The notes under the pieces: generated by a model
What the model was told of the DNA's origin: nothing
Database searches by the model: none
What the model saw: the letters and a program-made list of their open reading frames with translations, nothing else
Shown here: positions 12,764 through 24,279 of the stretch, in pieces
How positions within the stretch are numbered: position 1 is the first letter of the stretch
Layout: each line of letters starts with the position of its first letter
Translations under genes and position numbers: made by a program
Source: Omphalotus guepiniiformis
Lineage: Eukaryota > Basidiomycota > Agaricomycetes > Agaricales > Omphalotaceae
DNA length: 64,000 bases
NCBI GenBank assembly: GCA_028554645.1
Contig: JAQOOI010000019.1
Span: 620,001 to 684,000 of the forward strand
Reading direction: 5' to 3'

Positions 12764-14988
12764 ATGGCTAGCCTGAACTATCTCGACTTGTCTCTCGCTG
12801 CTATAGGTGTATATATCGTTTGTCAATTGGTTTTCTCAAACACTTTGAAACATCCTGGGCCTCCTGGTCCCAGGAGGCTACCGTTAATTGGCAATCTCCT
12901 CGATATGCCAAAGGAAAAAGAATGGCTGACGTTTTCGAAGTGGGGTCAAATATATGGTAGGCTAGCTGCAATCTCAACGGCGTCCCATTTCTAATTGGTA
13001 TCTGGTGGTAGGAAATATCGTATCAGTGTCTGGTAAGTACAGTGAGAATTTCGACATTACACATCAGTCTTCTGAGACGAAGTATTTAGTGTTCGGCCAG
13101 AATCTTATTATTGTCAACTCGGCGCAAGTGGCGAGGGATATGCTTGAAAAACATAGCGCTATCTACTCTGACCGGCCTGTCATTCCTATGGGTGGCGAAC
13201 TCGTAGGGTGGAAGAATACCTTGGCTCTCACTCCCTACGGAGACCGATTCCGCAGCTACCGTCGTCTGGCTCATCAGCTCTTTGGTAACACAATTACTAT
13301 GAAGTCCTTCCACCCAATCGAGGAGTTGGAGACGCATCGATTTCTAAAACGACTGCTTGCTCATCCGAATGAGTTCTCAGAGCATATTCGCAAGTAAGTA
13401 ATTCTACCTCTTGCCATACATCCATGAAAAATCGTCACTGATCAAATTCCACTTCGTAGGACCGCTGGTGCAATCATTCTGCGTATCTCTCACGGCTACG
13501 AGGTCGCCGAAGGCGAGGATTCATTCGTAAAATTGGCTGACAGAGCTACAGAACAGTTCTCTTACTCTACCGCTCCTGGAGGATTCTTAGTCAACCTTGT
13601 CCCGTTCTGTGAGTTTTTGCGCGCGACAATCAAGCTGCGGTAGTAATCTAACTCGTCGCGCCACAGTACGCCACATTCCTGAGTGGCTCCCCGGTGCTGG
13701 GTTCAAACAGACAGCGAGGGAATGGGCTATCACGCTCAATGACATGGTTGAGAGACCCTTTCAGTTCGTCAAAGATCAGATGGTTAGTGAGACACGTACA
13801 CCTATTTGTCGTACCGCATTGTCATCGTTGTATTATCTAGGCATCTGGGACGGCAGAACCCTCCTATACGTTGCAGTTGCTGGAAGGAAAGGAATCTTTG
13901 ACCGCTGAGAAAGAGTTTGACATCAAGTGGTCTGCTGCATCTCTTTACTCTGGTTCGTTGTATCGTTGGTTATAAGTTTCCCTATGACTGACTTGTCCTG
14001 CCAGGCGGAGCAGACACCGCAAGTCCCATCCTCGTAACAAATCCTCCTAGCAGCTAACATTACGGTATCCATGCGCAGACTGTCTCCACAATCTACTCGT
14101 TCTTCAAAGCAATGACACTCAACCCTGAGGTTCAGGCCAAGGCTCAAGCCGAGCTCGACGCTGTCGTTGGTAATGATCGCCTTCCAAGCTTCGACGATAG
14201 AGATCAGCTTCCGTACGTGAATGCTTTAGCCCTTGAGGCTATTCGTTGGCACTCCGTGGCACCTACCGGTGAGTATATGCGTTAGGTTGCATGTTTTTCT
14301 ATATAACATTCGTTTCTCACAGGCATTCCTCATCGTGTTACCGAAGACAACATCTACAATGGCTACGTGATTCCGAAGGGCGCCCTTGTGATTGCGAACA
14401 TTTGGTATGGCATATATGACTATCGTTATTCCATCCGCTCACTGCTATGGTGATGCACGCAGGCAAATGGCTCATGATCCTGAAGTATACAAACAACCAA
14501 TGGAGTTCAATCCCGAGCGTTTCTTGGACAATGACGGACATAAGCCTGAGATGGATCCACGCGAGCTCACGTTCGGGTTTGGACGGAGGTATGTATCGGA
14601 CGAATCTCTTACTTTGTCATGGTTCTTATGCAAAGGTTCTGATGATAGGATTTGTCCTGGTACGTGTATATGACTACGTACCGTTTTTGATGTTTCGTGT
14701 TGAATGGAAGTACTAAACAGGGCGAGTCCTTGCGGATGCATCGATTTTCATTTCTTGCGCGATGGCTTTGGCTGTTTTTAACATCACCAAATACTCTGAG
14801 AACGGAGTTGTTATTGAGCCTGATACTGAGCAAACTACTGGGACTATCAGGTGAGAAGTTTTTCTATCTTCGCTATCACAAGGATACTTACATCTGTCTC
14901 ATGTAGTCATCCTAGTGCGTTCCGCTGCACGATTACACCCAGGTCGGAGAGAGCAATCGCGCTTATCCAAGCAGATGAGCATCAGTAA
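12764..14988 (+). CDS. Cytochrome P450 (13 exons, 509 aa), copy 2
   Basis: Paralogue of the minus-strand P450 at 3277-5611. Exons: 12764-12956, 13012-13032 (21 nt), 13090-13393, 13460-13608, 13667-13782, 13841-13952, 14005-14018 (14 nt), 14079-14268, 14323-14404, 14463-14588, 14649-14659 (11 nt), 14721-14850, 14907-14988. Every exon has the same length as in copy 1 except exon 6 (+3 nt). The protein has an N-terminal anchor, hinge GPPGPRRLP, I-helix GGADT, an ExxR (EAIR) and haem motif FGFGRRICPGR (Cys438). Intron 7 begins with GC (GCAAGT) where copy 1 has GTAAGC; only this splice keeps the frame. Likely an ER-bound monooxygenase acting on a secondary metabolite. Confidence 0.94.
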
Positions 14989-15873
14989 GAACTTACAAAT
15001 GTTGCGATCACATCGAAGAAGTGCTTATGGTTCTGTATTGTCTCGTCTCGTTTTACTATTCCGTTTATTATCTATCTCACACGCTCATTCTTGGTTTACT
15101 GATATTTCGTTCCATGGCTTCCTGGGACTATTCTCGCTCCTTACATCTATGAATTCCAAATTGAAATACAGATACACAGTATTGCGTTGGTTAGGATCCC
15201 CGCACTCATCCGAGGAGTTGTGACTTTCTCCGATTGTTGGATAATCAACTTGTGTTCAACTATCGTAGGTATCGACCGAAACGGGTCGGTGAAGTGTCGA
15301 CGATACCTCTGCGTAGTGTAGTTCGGAGTCTTATATCATGAGTCCGAGTTCCTTCCCGCCAACTATCCATGGTCACCACACTCGATCGCCCCAGAATTTT
15401 AGCTTGCGCTCTAAATAAGTACAGCTCAGCGACGGGACTGGGGACCTAAACTTTCGACAAGAGGCCAAGAGGCCAACGTCTCGGAAAGCTTTATCTGGAC
15501 AGCTGTGCCTTCATTCATCTTGTCGTTAGGTGATTTCTTGTTCCTCGAATCAACGGCCGGGCCTTCGAAAACTTTTGTTGAATACTTCCGTGTGTCAGGA
15601 AACAAGAAGTTCGTCTGAGAGAGTAGATACTTTACTGGCAGGTAACAACACTAGTGGCAAATCAACAGATCCTTGAGTACTTATTGGCAGTATTTGAACA
15701 AAACTGCCAAGACTTTAGATGAGGGCCTCTACTGCAGTGGCTGTGCAAACATTTCCCTTTGTCTCCGACTTCGGACCTGTAAGCGCTACTTTACGTTTTT
15801 GCTTTAAATGATGGTCCGTTTTTTCACCGTCGACTGCTTCTCATTTCTTTCTTTCTCGTGAATTGATGTACCC
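14989..15873. other. Intergenic region
   Basis: Holds the P450-2 3' flank and the promoter of the terpene-synthase-like gene. The open frame 14915-15223 overlaps the P450 last exon in another frame and is not a gene. Confidence 0.5.
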
Positions 15874-17201
15874 ATGGCCGCCAGCTATCAACTTCCTGAT
15901 CTCTTGTCCTTGACGAGCAAATTCGATTTGCGTACCAACAAACATTGTCGTTCTGTCACATTGGATTCTGAACGATGGCTCGCCTGCGAGGGTCCAGACA
16001 TACATCGAAAAGAATACTCGGCGAATATGGCGACTACGACGGTAGCATCGACGTGTCGTCCTATTTTGGACCCTCGAGACCGGGAGAAAATTCCAAGAAT
16101 GAAAGTTGGACTTCTTGCATCGCTCTGTATCCCGACTTGTGATTCTCCGCAGCTGAGGCTCGTGGTGGATTTTTGGAATCTGTTGATGTGCGAAAATGAG
16201 AAGATAGTGAGAGGTATAGGACCGGTGAAGCTTGGGTGGGATGGGGAAGAAGCTGAGCAGCAGAGTACTGCTGATTTAATTCAGATTATGGAAAGACACG
16301 CGTGGTATAGGTGGTGAGGAGTTCTTTTGTTTCCTTTTGGTGCCATGACCGGTGTTGCTGATATTCACGCAGTTTAATACCGCGATTTCGCTCCATGATT
16401 CAAATGAGGACTTCACCCTTGTGGCAGAAACGCTTCTCAAAGTCCCTGCTCGCGCTTCGTGATGCTCAATTTACGGCGCTGAAGTACCGAGAAAATGGTA
16501 TCCTGTTACCCGTCGATGAGTATATGGACCTGCGGAGAGATCTCAGTGGGTTACAACTCATATTTGATCTTGTCGAAGCCGCAGAGGGTCTGAACATCGA
16601 CGAAGTGGAGGGGTTGGATGATTTAATAATGATGAGACGGTTGGCTGCGGATATTATCGTTGCTTCTTGGGTACGTCTTAGTATTTACCGAGGGCAAAAT
16701 TTGCAACTGAAGAAGTTTTAGGATGTCTTTCTATACAACGTCGACCAGTCCTTGGATCGAAAGCTTAATCTAGTCGCCATCATCATGGCCGAGTACGGTA
16801 TCGGGATCTCTGGTGCTATTCTTCAAGCTGGGACATGGATTAAACAGAAATTCGACGCGTTCGCAGAACACGAGAAAGCATTCTTGTCACATATCAAGGC
16901 TTCAGATCCTATTTCAAGAGCAGACGCTCCCCCTGCGGGTTCACGGTCTTCCTGGTGGCAGTATTTCAACTTTGGAATGTCCACTCCGACTTCTTTGGGT
17001 ACGGATGACGATGCTACGACTATTAGTATAACGACAAGGCATGACGTTTTGCTCTTTGTACAAGGATTGAGGGACTGTATAGGAGGTTCTGTGAATTGGG
17101 CGTATGAGAGCGAGATTTTCTTTGGGACGAAAGGTGATTCGGTCAGAGGGTTTGGGTGGGTGTTTTTGCTACCTAAGCAAGAATTGGATGGTATAGAATG
17201 A
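15874..17201 (+). CDS. Terpene-synthase-fold protein with degenerate metal-binding motifs (405 aa)
   Basis: Exons 15874-16313, 16373-16670 and 16722-17201 join in phase. The architecture matches fungal class I sesquiterpene synthases: the LRLVVDFWNLL helix before the first motif, the YMDLRRDLSG helix, the LNLVAIIMAEYG helix after the second motif, and VNWAYESE near the C-terminus; length is typical. The catalytic signatures are changed. Where D-D/E-x-x-D is expected the protein has N-E-K-I-V (residues 108-112). The NSE/DTE motif reads W-D-V-F-L-Y-N-V-D (246-254), lacking the Asn, the Ser/Thr and the Glu (Asp instead). The C-terminal RY pair is not evident (EIFFG). It may therefore be a non-catalytic relative or use unusual metal ligands. 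Its place beside P450-2 suggests a terpenoid locus. Confidence 0.85.
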
Positions 17202-17463
17202 AGAAGACCTACATATTTTCATTAGGAATTTGCCTAATATTGTTTGTTGTCTACTCGTAGTAATTGTATGTTTTGTGTGTAGCCTTTTGAATTTGAGTGG
17301 TCGAGCTTGGATCTTTAGCGCTAATTTCCGGCAGGCAAAGCGCCAGCGCCAGTGTTGACACGTTCACGTCGACTCTCGCCTTCATTCACTCCTTTCCAAT
17401 CGTATATCAAGGCGTTCTTCTCCAGCTTCGTACCTGAACACTTGAAGAAACAGTAAAATCAAC

Positions 17464-18455
17464 ATGAGTGCAATGTTACAGGAATACTTTGAGGGCAAAA
17501 TTGTACGTGTATCTGGAAATGCGATATATTCACAGAAACTGACCTTCATCGTTGTTACTCCTACTTGCATTCATATTGGACGACTATTCTTGCCTGTCTT
17601 CATCGCTACCTTTCCTGGTCTTCTCTTGGGCGGAATTTTTTCGTGGTATCCAACAAATACCTGATTGCAAATACATCACTGTTTCTCTTTGACTCGTACC
17701 GACTGGTTTTACCTTACGCACTTTGACTGGTCTAGGACTTCGCTGGGCAAAAATCTGTAGATGAAATCGCCAGAGTATGGCTAATATCGAGTACGGTAAG
17801 TCAAACAATTTTTGTTTCTTCTGTGCTTTCTTTGTCTTCGGCTCATCACGAATGCCCAGGTATTAGCATTCGTTCTTGGCTTCGTGTCGCAGTCCTTGAA
17901 GGTGACCTTTGGGCTCCTTGGCATGTCTTCAGTGGTGCTGTTTGCGGTAAATATCGTTAACAAGCCATTATCATACTCCGCTTACTGATTCTTTCTTTGT
18001 CTTTTTCATTTTTCTCCGGTCCTACGCCTCTCTTCTCCGTGTCGAAATCTCATATGTATGCCATACATATGCTATCCTTACCTGCTCAATATCTTCTTAC
18101 GGATTCGTGACTCATTTGATGCGCCTTCATCGATGCCTTCATACTTTGCTATGACGCACTGCCTAATCAACATACCGCCAAATACCACCCCCTTCTGGAT
18201 GCTAACTTGCGGTCGTCCTGTCAACGCCCAACGCCATGTCCATCGTTGGGTATATCATGGGAATGCCGTTGACCGCTGTGCCTGACTATATGGGCCGGGG
18301 TGGGATGCGTTCTCATGTTACGCCTGTAACGTCTGCTCCACAACGGATGTATATACTAGGTCGTAGTACCGGCATGGCCCATGTTTAACCGTCATCCTGT
18401 GAAATGGCTGTCTGTTCTTGAATCAAACAAGATTGAGACGACGAAGAGCAAATAG
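17464..18455 (+). CDS. SPC1: Signal peptidase complex subunit 1 (93 aa)
   Basis: Four small exons, 17464-17502, 17736-17795, 17860-17946 and 18360-18455, encode a 93-residue protein beginning MSAMLQEYFEGKIDFAGQK. It has the two closely spaced transmembrane helices of SPC12/SPCS1 (residues ~24-45 and ~50-68) and the conserved tail VPAWPMFNRHPVKWL. SPC1 is a small non-catalytic ER-membrane subunit of signal peptidase that helps exclude transmembrane segments from cleavage. All exons join in phase 0. The last intron is unusually long here (413 nt) but gives the conserved C-terminus directly. Confidence 0.92.
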
Positions 18456-19201
18456 CGCGCGCGGGGTCGGTTGAGGTTTCTTAGCGATGTTCGCGTTCTG
18501 ATTGGACCCGGGGCTCGTATCTGGCAAGTAGATTCGTTTGTTCTTTTCTACCGGCCTGTCGTTAATTAGTTCTACAGAATTTACTCTGGAAAATACGTAT
18601 TGATTTCAGTCGGAGTCTGTCGACGAATACGTTTGGCACTGTTCCCGTCTGAGTTCCATCGATGCTGATGTACATCTATCTATTTATGGTCCAGGGACTA
18701 TTCTTCATGTTTTCTCGTCCGAAATACGTCTCCTAGCAGCAGCTCGATGATATTTTCTGCCCAGAATGACAGATCTAGGTAGATAGAACACAGAATGTAC
18801 CTTTTTTTGCTATGTATGTAGTTGAATATTCTGCTTCGAGGGTATCCCGAGAATTCGGAGGACGGCAAGGACTACCAAATGGGGTAAGCGTGATTTGTCA
18901 ATGGAGGTGTGACCTTTACACCCGATGTAACAAACAATCCTTCCAACTCCCCAAAATTCACCGGATTCACTGTCGCTGTCCGTTCTCTCTCTCGTCACCG
19001 TCCTTGACGTCCTCAAGCCCCATTCTCCCTCTATCCTCTGTTTCGTGGTCAAACAGGGCTTGCTAGCCATTGAGGACGACCTCAGACACATCATCTTCTT
19101 CGAACAATACGGGCGGTACCGACTTTACAACTCATACTCAGAGATCTTCTACGTGTTCAACGACAGCTACGGCATCGACGACTGACGAATAAACTCGTTG
19201 A
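18456..19201. other. Intergenic region / KIN1 5' leader
   Basis: No exon seen. The last ~150 bp before the kinase ATG is likely transcribed leader. Confidence 0.5.
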
Positions 19202-22200
19202 ATGGCAGCAGGATATCCTACGTCTCTAGCGAGACAGCTCAATCAAGTATCAGAAAACGGCCAAGCAACACCATCACACGGCGGGACAGTCGTAGCCGGA
19301 CACGAGTACGATATGCCCATTCTAGCTTCTACGCATGGGCAGCAAGCGCAGCCACAACCTCGTACAGCGACCTCAGGGAGACCAAGACCTGTTTCGATGC
19401 CCCCTCAATCTTACAGCGTCGCGACGACAAACTCGACAAATCGTGACACTGGTAGCTCGTCAGATGATAGAGGCGGAGACAGAGACAAGGATAGGGATAG
19501 GGAAAGGGAAAAAAGACATGCTTCGACGGGCAGGTCAAGTCGCTCGAATCGGATACTAGGCGATTACACACTCAGCAAGACTTTGGGAGCGGGCAGCATG
19601 GGTAAAGTTAAGCTTGCAGCGCACAATATCACAGGTGAACAGGTATGAGGTGCCTTTTTCACATCATGTCCTAGACATGTTACTGATCCACCGGCTTTCC
19701 TTGCAACAGCTTGCTGTCAAAATTCTTCCCCGGGTCAATCCCGCAGCACCGCCGTCGAGCGGGGCGACCCCGGACGCTATCGCTCGTCAGGCCTCTAAGG
19801 ACGCCTCTAAAGAGATTCGCACACTACGAGAAGCGGCCCTCTCCATGCTCCTTCACCATCCGTACATCTGCGGCATGCGTGAGATGATAGTTCATCAGCA
19901 CCATTATTATATGGTGTTCGAATATGTCAATGGTGGACAAATGCTCGACTACATCATTAGTCACGGCAGACTTCGAGAGCGTGTCGCAAGAAAGTTTGCG
20001 AGGCAAATTGGGAGTGCACTGGATTACTGTCATCGGAACAATGTGGTTCATCGAGGTGAGTTATTTATGGGCGCTTAACTGTCGAATACCTGAAGAGTTT
20101 TATCTTCTTTTACAGACCTCAAGATTGAAAATATACTCATTTCGCAGACAGGCAACATCAAGATCATCGATTTTGGCCTTTCCAATTTGTATGACCCCGC
20201 GATGCACCTATCTACATTTTGTGGCTCTCTCTATTTTGCTGCTCCCGAGCTGCTCAACGCAAAGGTATACACTGGGCCTGAAGTGGATGTGTGGAGTTTT
20301 GGTGTGGTGCTGTATGTGCTAGTGTGCGGCAAGGTGCCCTTTGATGATCAGAGCATGCCTGCACTACACGCGAAGATAAAGCGAGGGTTAGTGGAATATC
20401 CTGTATGGTTAAGTGCAGGTAAGAAGGCTCATTCATTGGTTACCAATCACACTCATTCAATTTACTTCGCTACCAGAATGCAAGCATCTGCTGTCTCGTA
20501 TGCTAGTCACCAATCCTGCCTTACGTGCCCCCCTCTCAGAAGTTCTTTCTCATCCTTGGATGGTCCGCGGCTTCTCGGGGCCACCCGAAAATCATCTTCT
20601 CCATCGCGAGCCTCTCCGAGCCGACGAACTCGATCGCCAGGTCATACATGATATGAAAGGCTTCGAATTCGGCACGGATGCGGACATTGAGAAGAAGCTC
20701 GTCAGTGTGCTCGAGAGTGATGCCTACGCAAAGGCGGTTCAGAATTGGAATCGCAAACGTGGCTTGGGTGGTGTAAACGGCTATGGTAGCTCGAGCAGCT
20801 CTGGGAGGTGGGGACAGTCATTGTCTAATTCGAGCCTTGCGATATCGTTCACGAGCGATGGAGGAACATCACATACTCCTTCCCGCAACACGAACAACGA
20901 GCCTTCGACCCCGAGCAAGAAAGCGAAACGCTTTTCTGGATTTGAATTCTACCGCCGGAAGCTGTTTTCTCCCTCGTCTGGTTCTACTTCTCCGTCGTCA
21001 TCAAGCAACCCCTTTTCTACGTCACCACCGTCGTCCCAAGCGCAACTGGTTTCCCATGGAAGCGCATTAGTTGATGGTAACGGCGAACCTCTTGATCCGA
21101 CGCAAGGCTTCCATCCTCTCATCAGCATGTACTACCTTGCCCGAGAAAAGATGGAAAGAGAGAGGGTATATGGGCCAGGAGGGTTTGCTAGCAGTCAACT
21201 CAGTGTCGCTGATGCCGGCCATGGCCAGAGATATGCAGTCAACGGGACGTCCGTCAATAATGTCAATGGTGTTGCTCCCCCGTCAAACGGAGCCATCCTG
21301 CCCGATAGACCAGGACAAATATCTGCCCCAGCTCAACCTGTTGCAGAAGTCCACATACCGCCCACAGCAGCAGGGCTAGCTCCACCCCCACCATCTGCCA
21401 ATACTAGGGCAGACTATAGTATGGCTTTACCGAGACTTCCTGCCCCTGAAACATCGCATTACTCTGGTTTGTCGTACGACACAAATAACCCTGCTACACC
21501 CTCACCCACGTCACCTTCGTTCCAAACTTCATTCCAACAAGGACCCCAGCCCCGCGCTCGCGATCCCGGTCTGCCTGCCGCGTCTCCAACGCCTACGTCC
21601 GGAAAGAAGGTGGATGTTGAGCAAGGGCGTAATGCCGCGGCCGCTGCCGGTGTTGGTATGGGTGCGGTTGGTACGCTTCCTCGTGCACCGCCAGCGAGCA
21701 CGCATAGGAGGAGTCATAGTTTGAGTCAGCGACCTGTTGCGAGTGGGACGAATACTATCGGGCGTGGGTGGGGTGGTATGTTTGGTACACCGAGTACAGT
21801 GGACGAGAGGGGTGAAAAGACACCGCCTATGCCGGTGCAAACTTTGATGGTTGGAGGGAAGGACATGCCGGTTACGGATGTAGCGGGGACGCCACAGGTA
21901 GTGCGGACTGCGGGACCTGAAGTAACGACTTTTGCTGAGCGTGAGCGACAGCGCGAGGAGGAGAGGGAGAAGGAAAGAGAGAGGGAAAGAGAGAGGGAAA
22001 AGGAAAGGGCGTATAGTAACATGCCCGCATCGCCGTTGATACACGGTGCGACCCTCGTGCGCAAGTTCGGGAGCATGTTGGTAGGGAGGGATGACAGGAG
22101 ACATCTTGGGAGGAAGGGTTTGAATATGAGTCCTAGGCCTAGTGAGGACACGAAGAGTGTGGATACGCATCGTTCTGGTGAAGGTGAAAGGTGGTCGGAG

Positions 22201-23589
22201 AAGGAGAAAGGGGTGAAGGAGGGTGGCGAGGCTGAGAAGGAGATTACTCAACAGGTCGCTGCAGGTGCAGAGTCCCCAAAGCCAATATCACACAGTCAAT
22301 CTCAGCCTTTATCCCACACTCACCGTCGGGCAGCGACTATCTTGGACCCTTCAGGATCTGGGTCGAGATCAAGGCATGAGAGACGTAGCAGCACGGGAGC
22401 TGCGTTGTTGGGCGGAACAGGGGGTTTAGGTGGGACTATTGGGCGTCATCGCAGGCCTTCAACTGGGTATAGCGGAATGACGCGGCCGCTAGCTGAGAGG
22501 CTGTTTTCGAGGACGGAAGAGGTGAATGAGGAGGAGAGGAATGAGGATGAGGAAGGCAGACTTAGGGATAGGGATGGGACTCGAGAGCATTCGGGCGACG
22601 AGGAGGCTGGAGGGGATGGTGGACACGACAATGAGCGTGCAAAGCCAGTCTTTTTGAAGGGTCTCTTCAGGTATGTAAACTCGCCGTCCTCGGTTGAGTA
22701 ATTAGTTGGTTGATTAAATTTTGGTTGTTCTTCAGCGTTGCCACCACGTCAACGAAGTCCCCGGCGATGATCAAAGCTGATATTCGGCAGGTACTCGATC
22801 GAATGCAAGTACAATATCGCGAATATAAGGGCGGATTCGAGTGTATTCACTTGCCTTCCATCGATATTTCATCTGTCGAACCTAGCATGTTGAACCAACG
22901 GCAGACACATCTTCACCAGCAAGTATCTTCTGGCTCGGGGGAGCCTTCTACGCCTCGACCCAGCATCATGAAGAAATCATCGAAGTTATCTTTCAGTATC
23001 AGAGGACGGGGCGGTGGGAAGGATCGAGACACCTCTCTAGATAAAGACCGGAGCGGAGAACATCCTGGTCGGCCATCTGGCGCGACTACATTGACTACCA
23101 CGCCCAGCACCGGTTCCTCTTCTTTCTTCAACGTTTCGGCGCACAACACTGCTGTAGAGAACGACCCGCACTCTCCGACGACTAACGGAGCGCCTGCTTC
23201 GCCCGAGATTGACGTGACACCCCCGCCGCAAACAGTTCAAACACCTGCCACCCCGACCTCGCCTTCTGGTTCAGTGAGGAGTAAAAATCTTCCTCCAATA
23301 CCTCGTGATTTCGCGCCTGCCCCACCCCGAAGTCCTAGTCCGTTGCCTACCGGTGAGGTGGACAGGGACGTGTTTGAGAGTATGGGGAATAATTCTCTAA
23401 GCGTTCGCTTCGAGATCAACATTGTAAAAGTAAGCCTTGTTCTCATATTGCCCTCGGACTGGAGAATTGATCAGTCAAATCTAGGTACCTTGGCTACCAC
23501 TCCATGGAATCCAGTTTCGCAGAGCAGGAGGAGATGGTTGGCAATATCAAATGCTTGCCAGACGGGTCCTCACCGAGCTCAAATTATGA
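19202..23589 (+). CDS. KIN1: KIN1/MARK-family Ser/Thr protein kinase (6 exons, 1360 aa)
   Basis: Exons 19202-19642, 19710-20055, 20116-20418, 20477-22670, 22736-23429 and 23485-23589. The kinase domain spans residues ~118-395: glycine loop GAGSMGKV, catalytic Lys in LAVKIL, HRDLKIEN (the Asp made by splicing exons 2 and 3), DFGLSNLYD, activation loop [13 protein letters not shown] and the terminal HPWMVRG. It is followed by ~700 residues of low complexity, including an Arg/Glu-alternating helix near 21960-22010. The C-terminal kinase-associated KA1 domain begins around [11 protein letters not shown], is split by a disordered insert and ends [16 protein letters not shown]. Fungal Kin1/Kin2 act at the plasma membrane in polarity, exocytosis and ER-stress signalling. 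The gene appears intact. Confidence 0.95.
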
Positions 23590-24279
23590 TAATTTCTGAT
23601 GTTATGGTCTTTCTTTTTCTCGATTCTCTCCTCTACGATATTATACTCGGGTTCTTTATTTTCCATGAAACAAGCTCTATGATCATCTGGCTCTCTCAGT
23701 CTGGTTTTTAGACCGGTTCTTCACGTTCGTTTTCTGCACACTTTTGTCTCTTCCTTTCAAGTATTTTTTTTTTGTCCAAAGGTCGAAAGGTTTCTCCTCA
23801 ACATCAACAGTGCTTCTTATTTATAAGTACAATACTCTTTTGTACGATGTCAAGACAGCTGCGGTAATAGGGAATCCACATTTGTCTCTTCCTGAAATAT
23901 AAAGCATGGCTCATTGTTGCAGTCATGTTGGCTATTCTGCAAATTCAAGAAATTCAAATTGCAAAATTACCCCGCATCATATGACTTCGTGACCCCACAA
24001 ATCCGGCTGTACGCTCTTTTTCTTTCACCTGACGGAACATATCCCTGCAGGAAGGTGTTGTACTCTGATAATTGATTCTACGGTGTAAACTTTCCTCGTC
24101 AAATGGTTCACCCGTACGCACGGGGTGTTGGAGGGTGTTGGTGTTTCTCGGTGTGATGACCTCATTCGTAGGAAACGCGCTATAAAAGCCGTGCGATCGA
24201 CGAGAACCTTAGGACGAACTTATTCCCTCCAACATTTACTATTACCTCCACTCTCTTTTAGCTATTCCGACACGTACAG
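23590..24279. other. Intergenic region with TATA box for the sugar transporter
   Basis: TATAAAA at 24181-24187 lies ~95 bp upstream of the transporter ATG. No other gene seen. Confidence 0.6.

Noticed and set aside
21529..22251. 240-aa minus-strand open frame
   Set aside because: Antisense shadow of the low-complexity middle of the KIN1 kinase.
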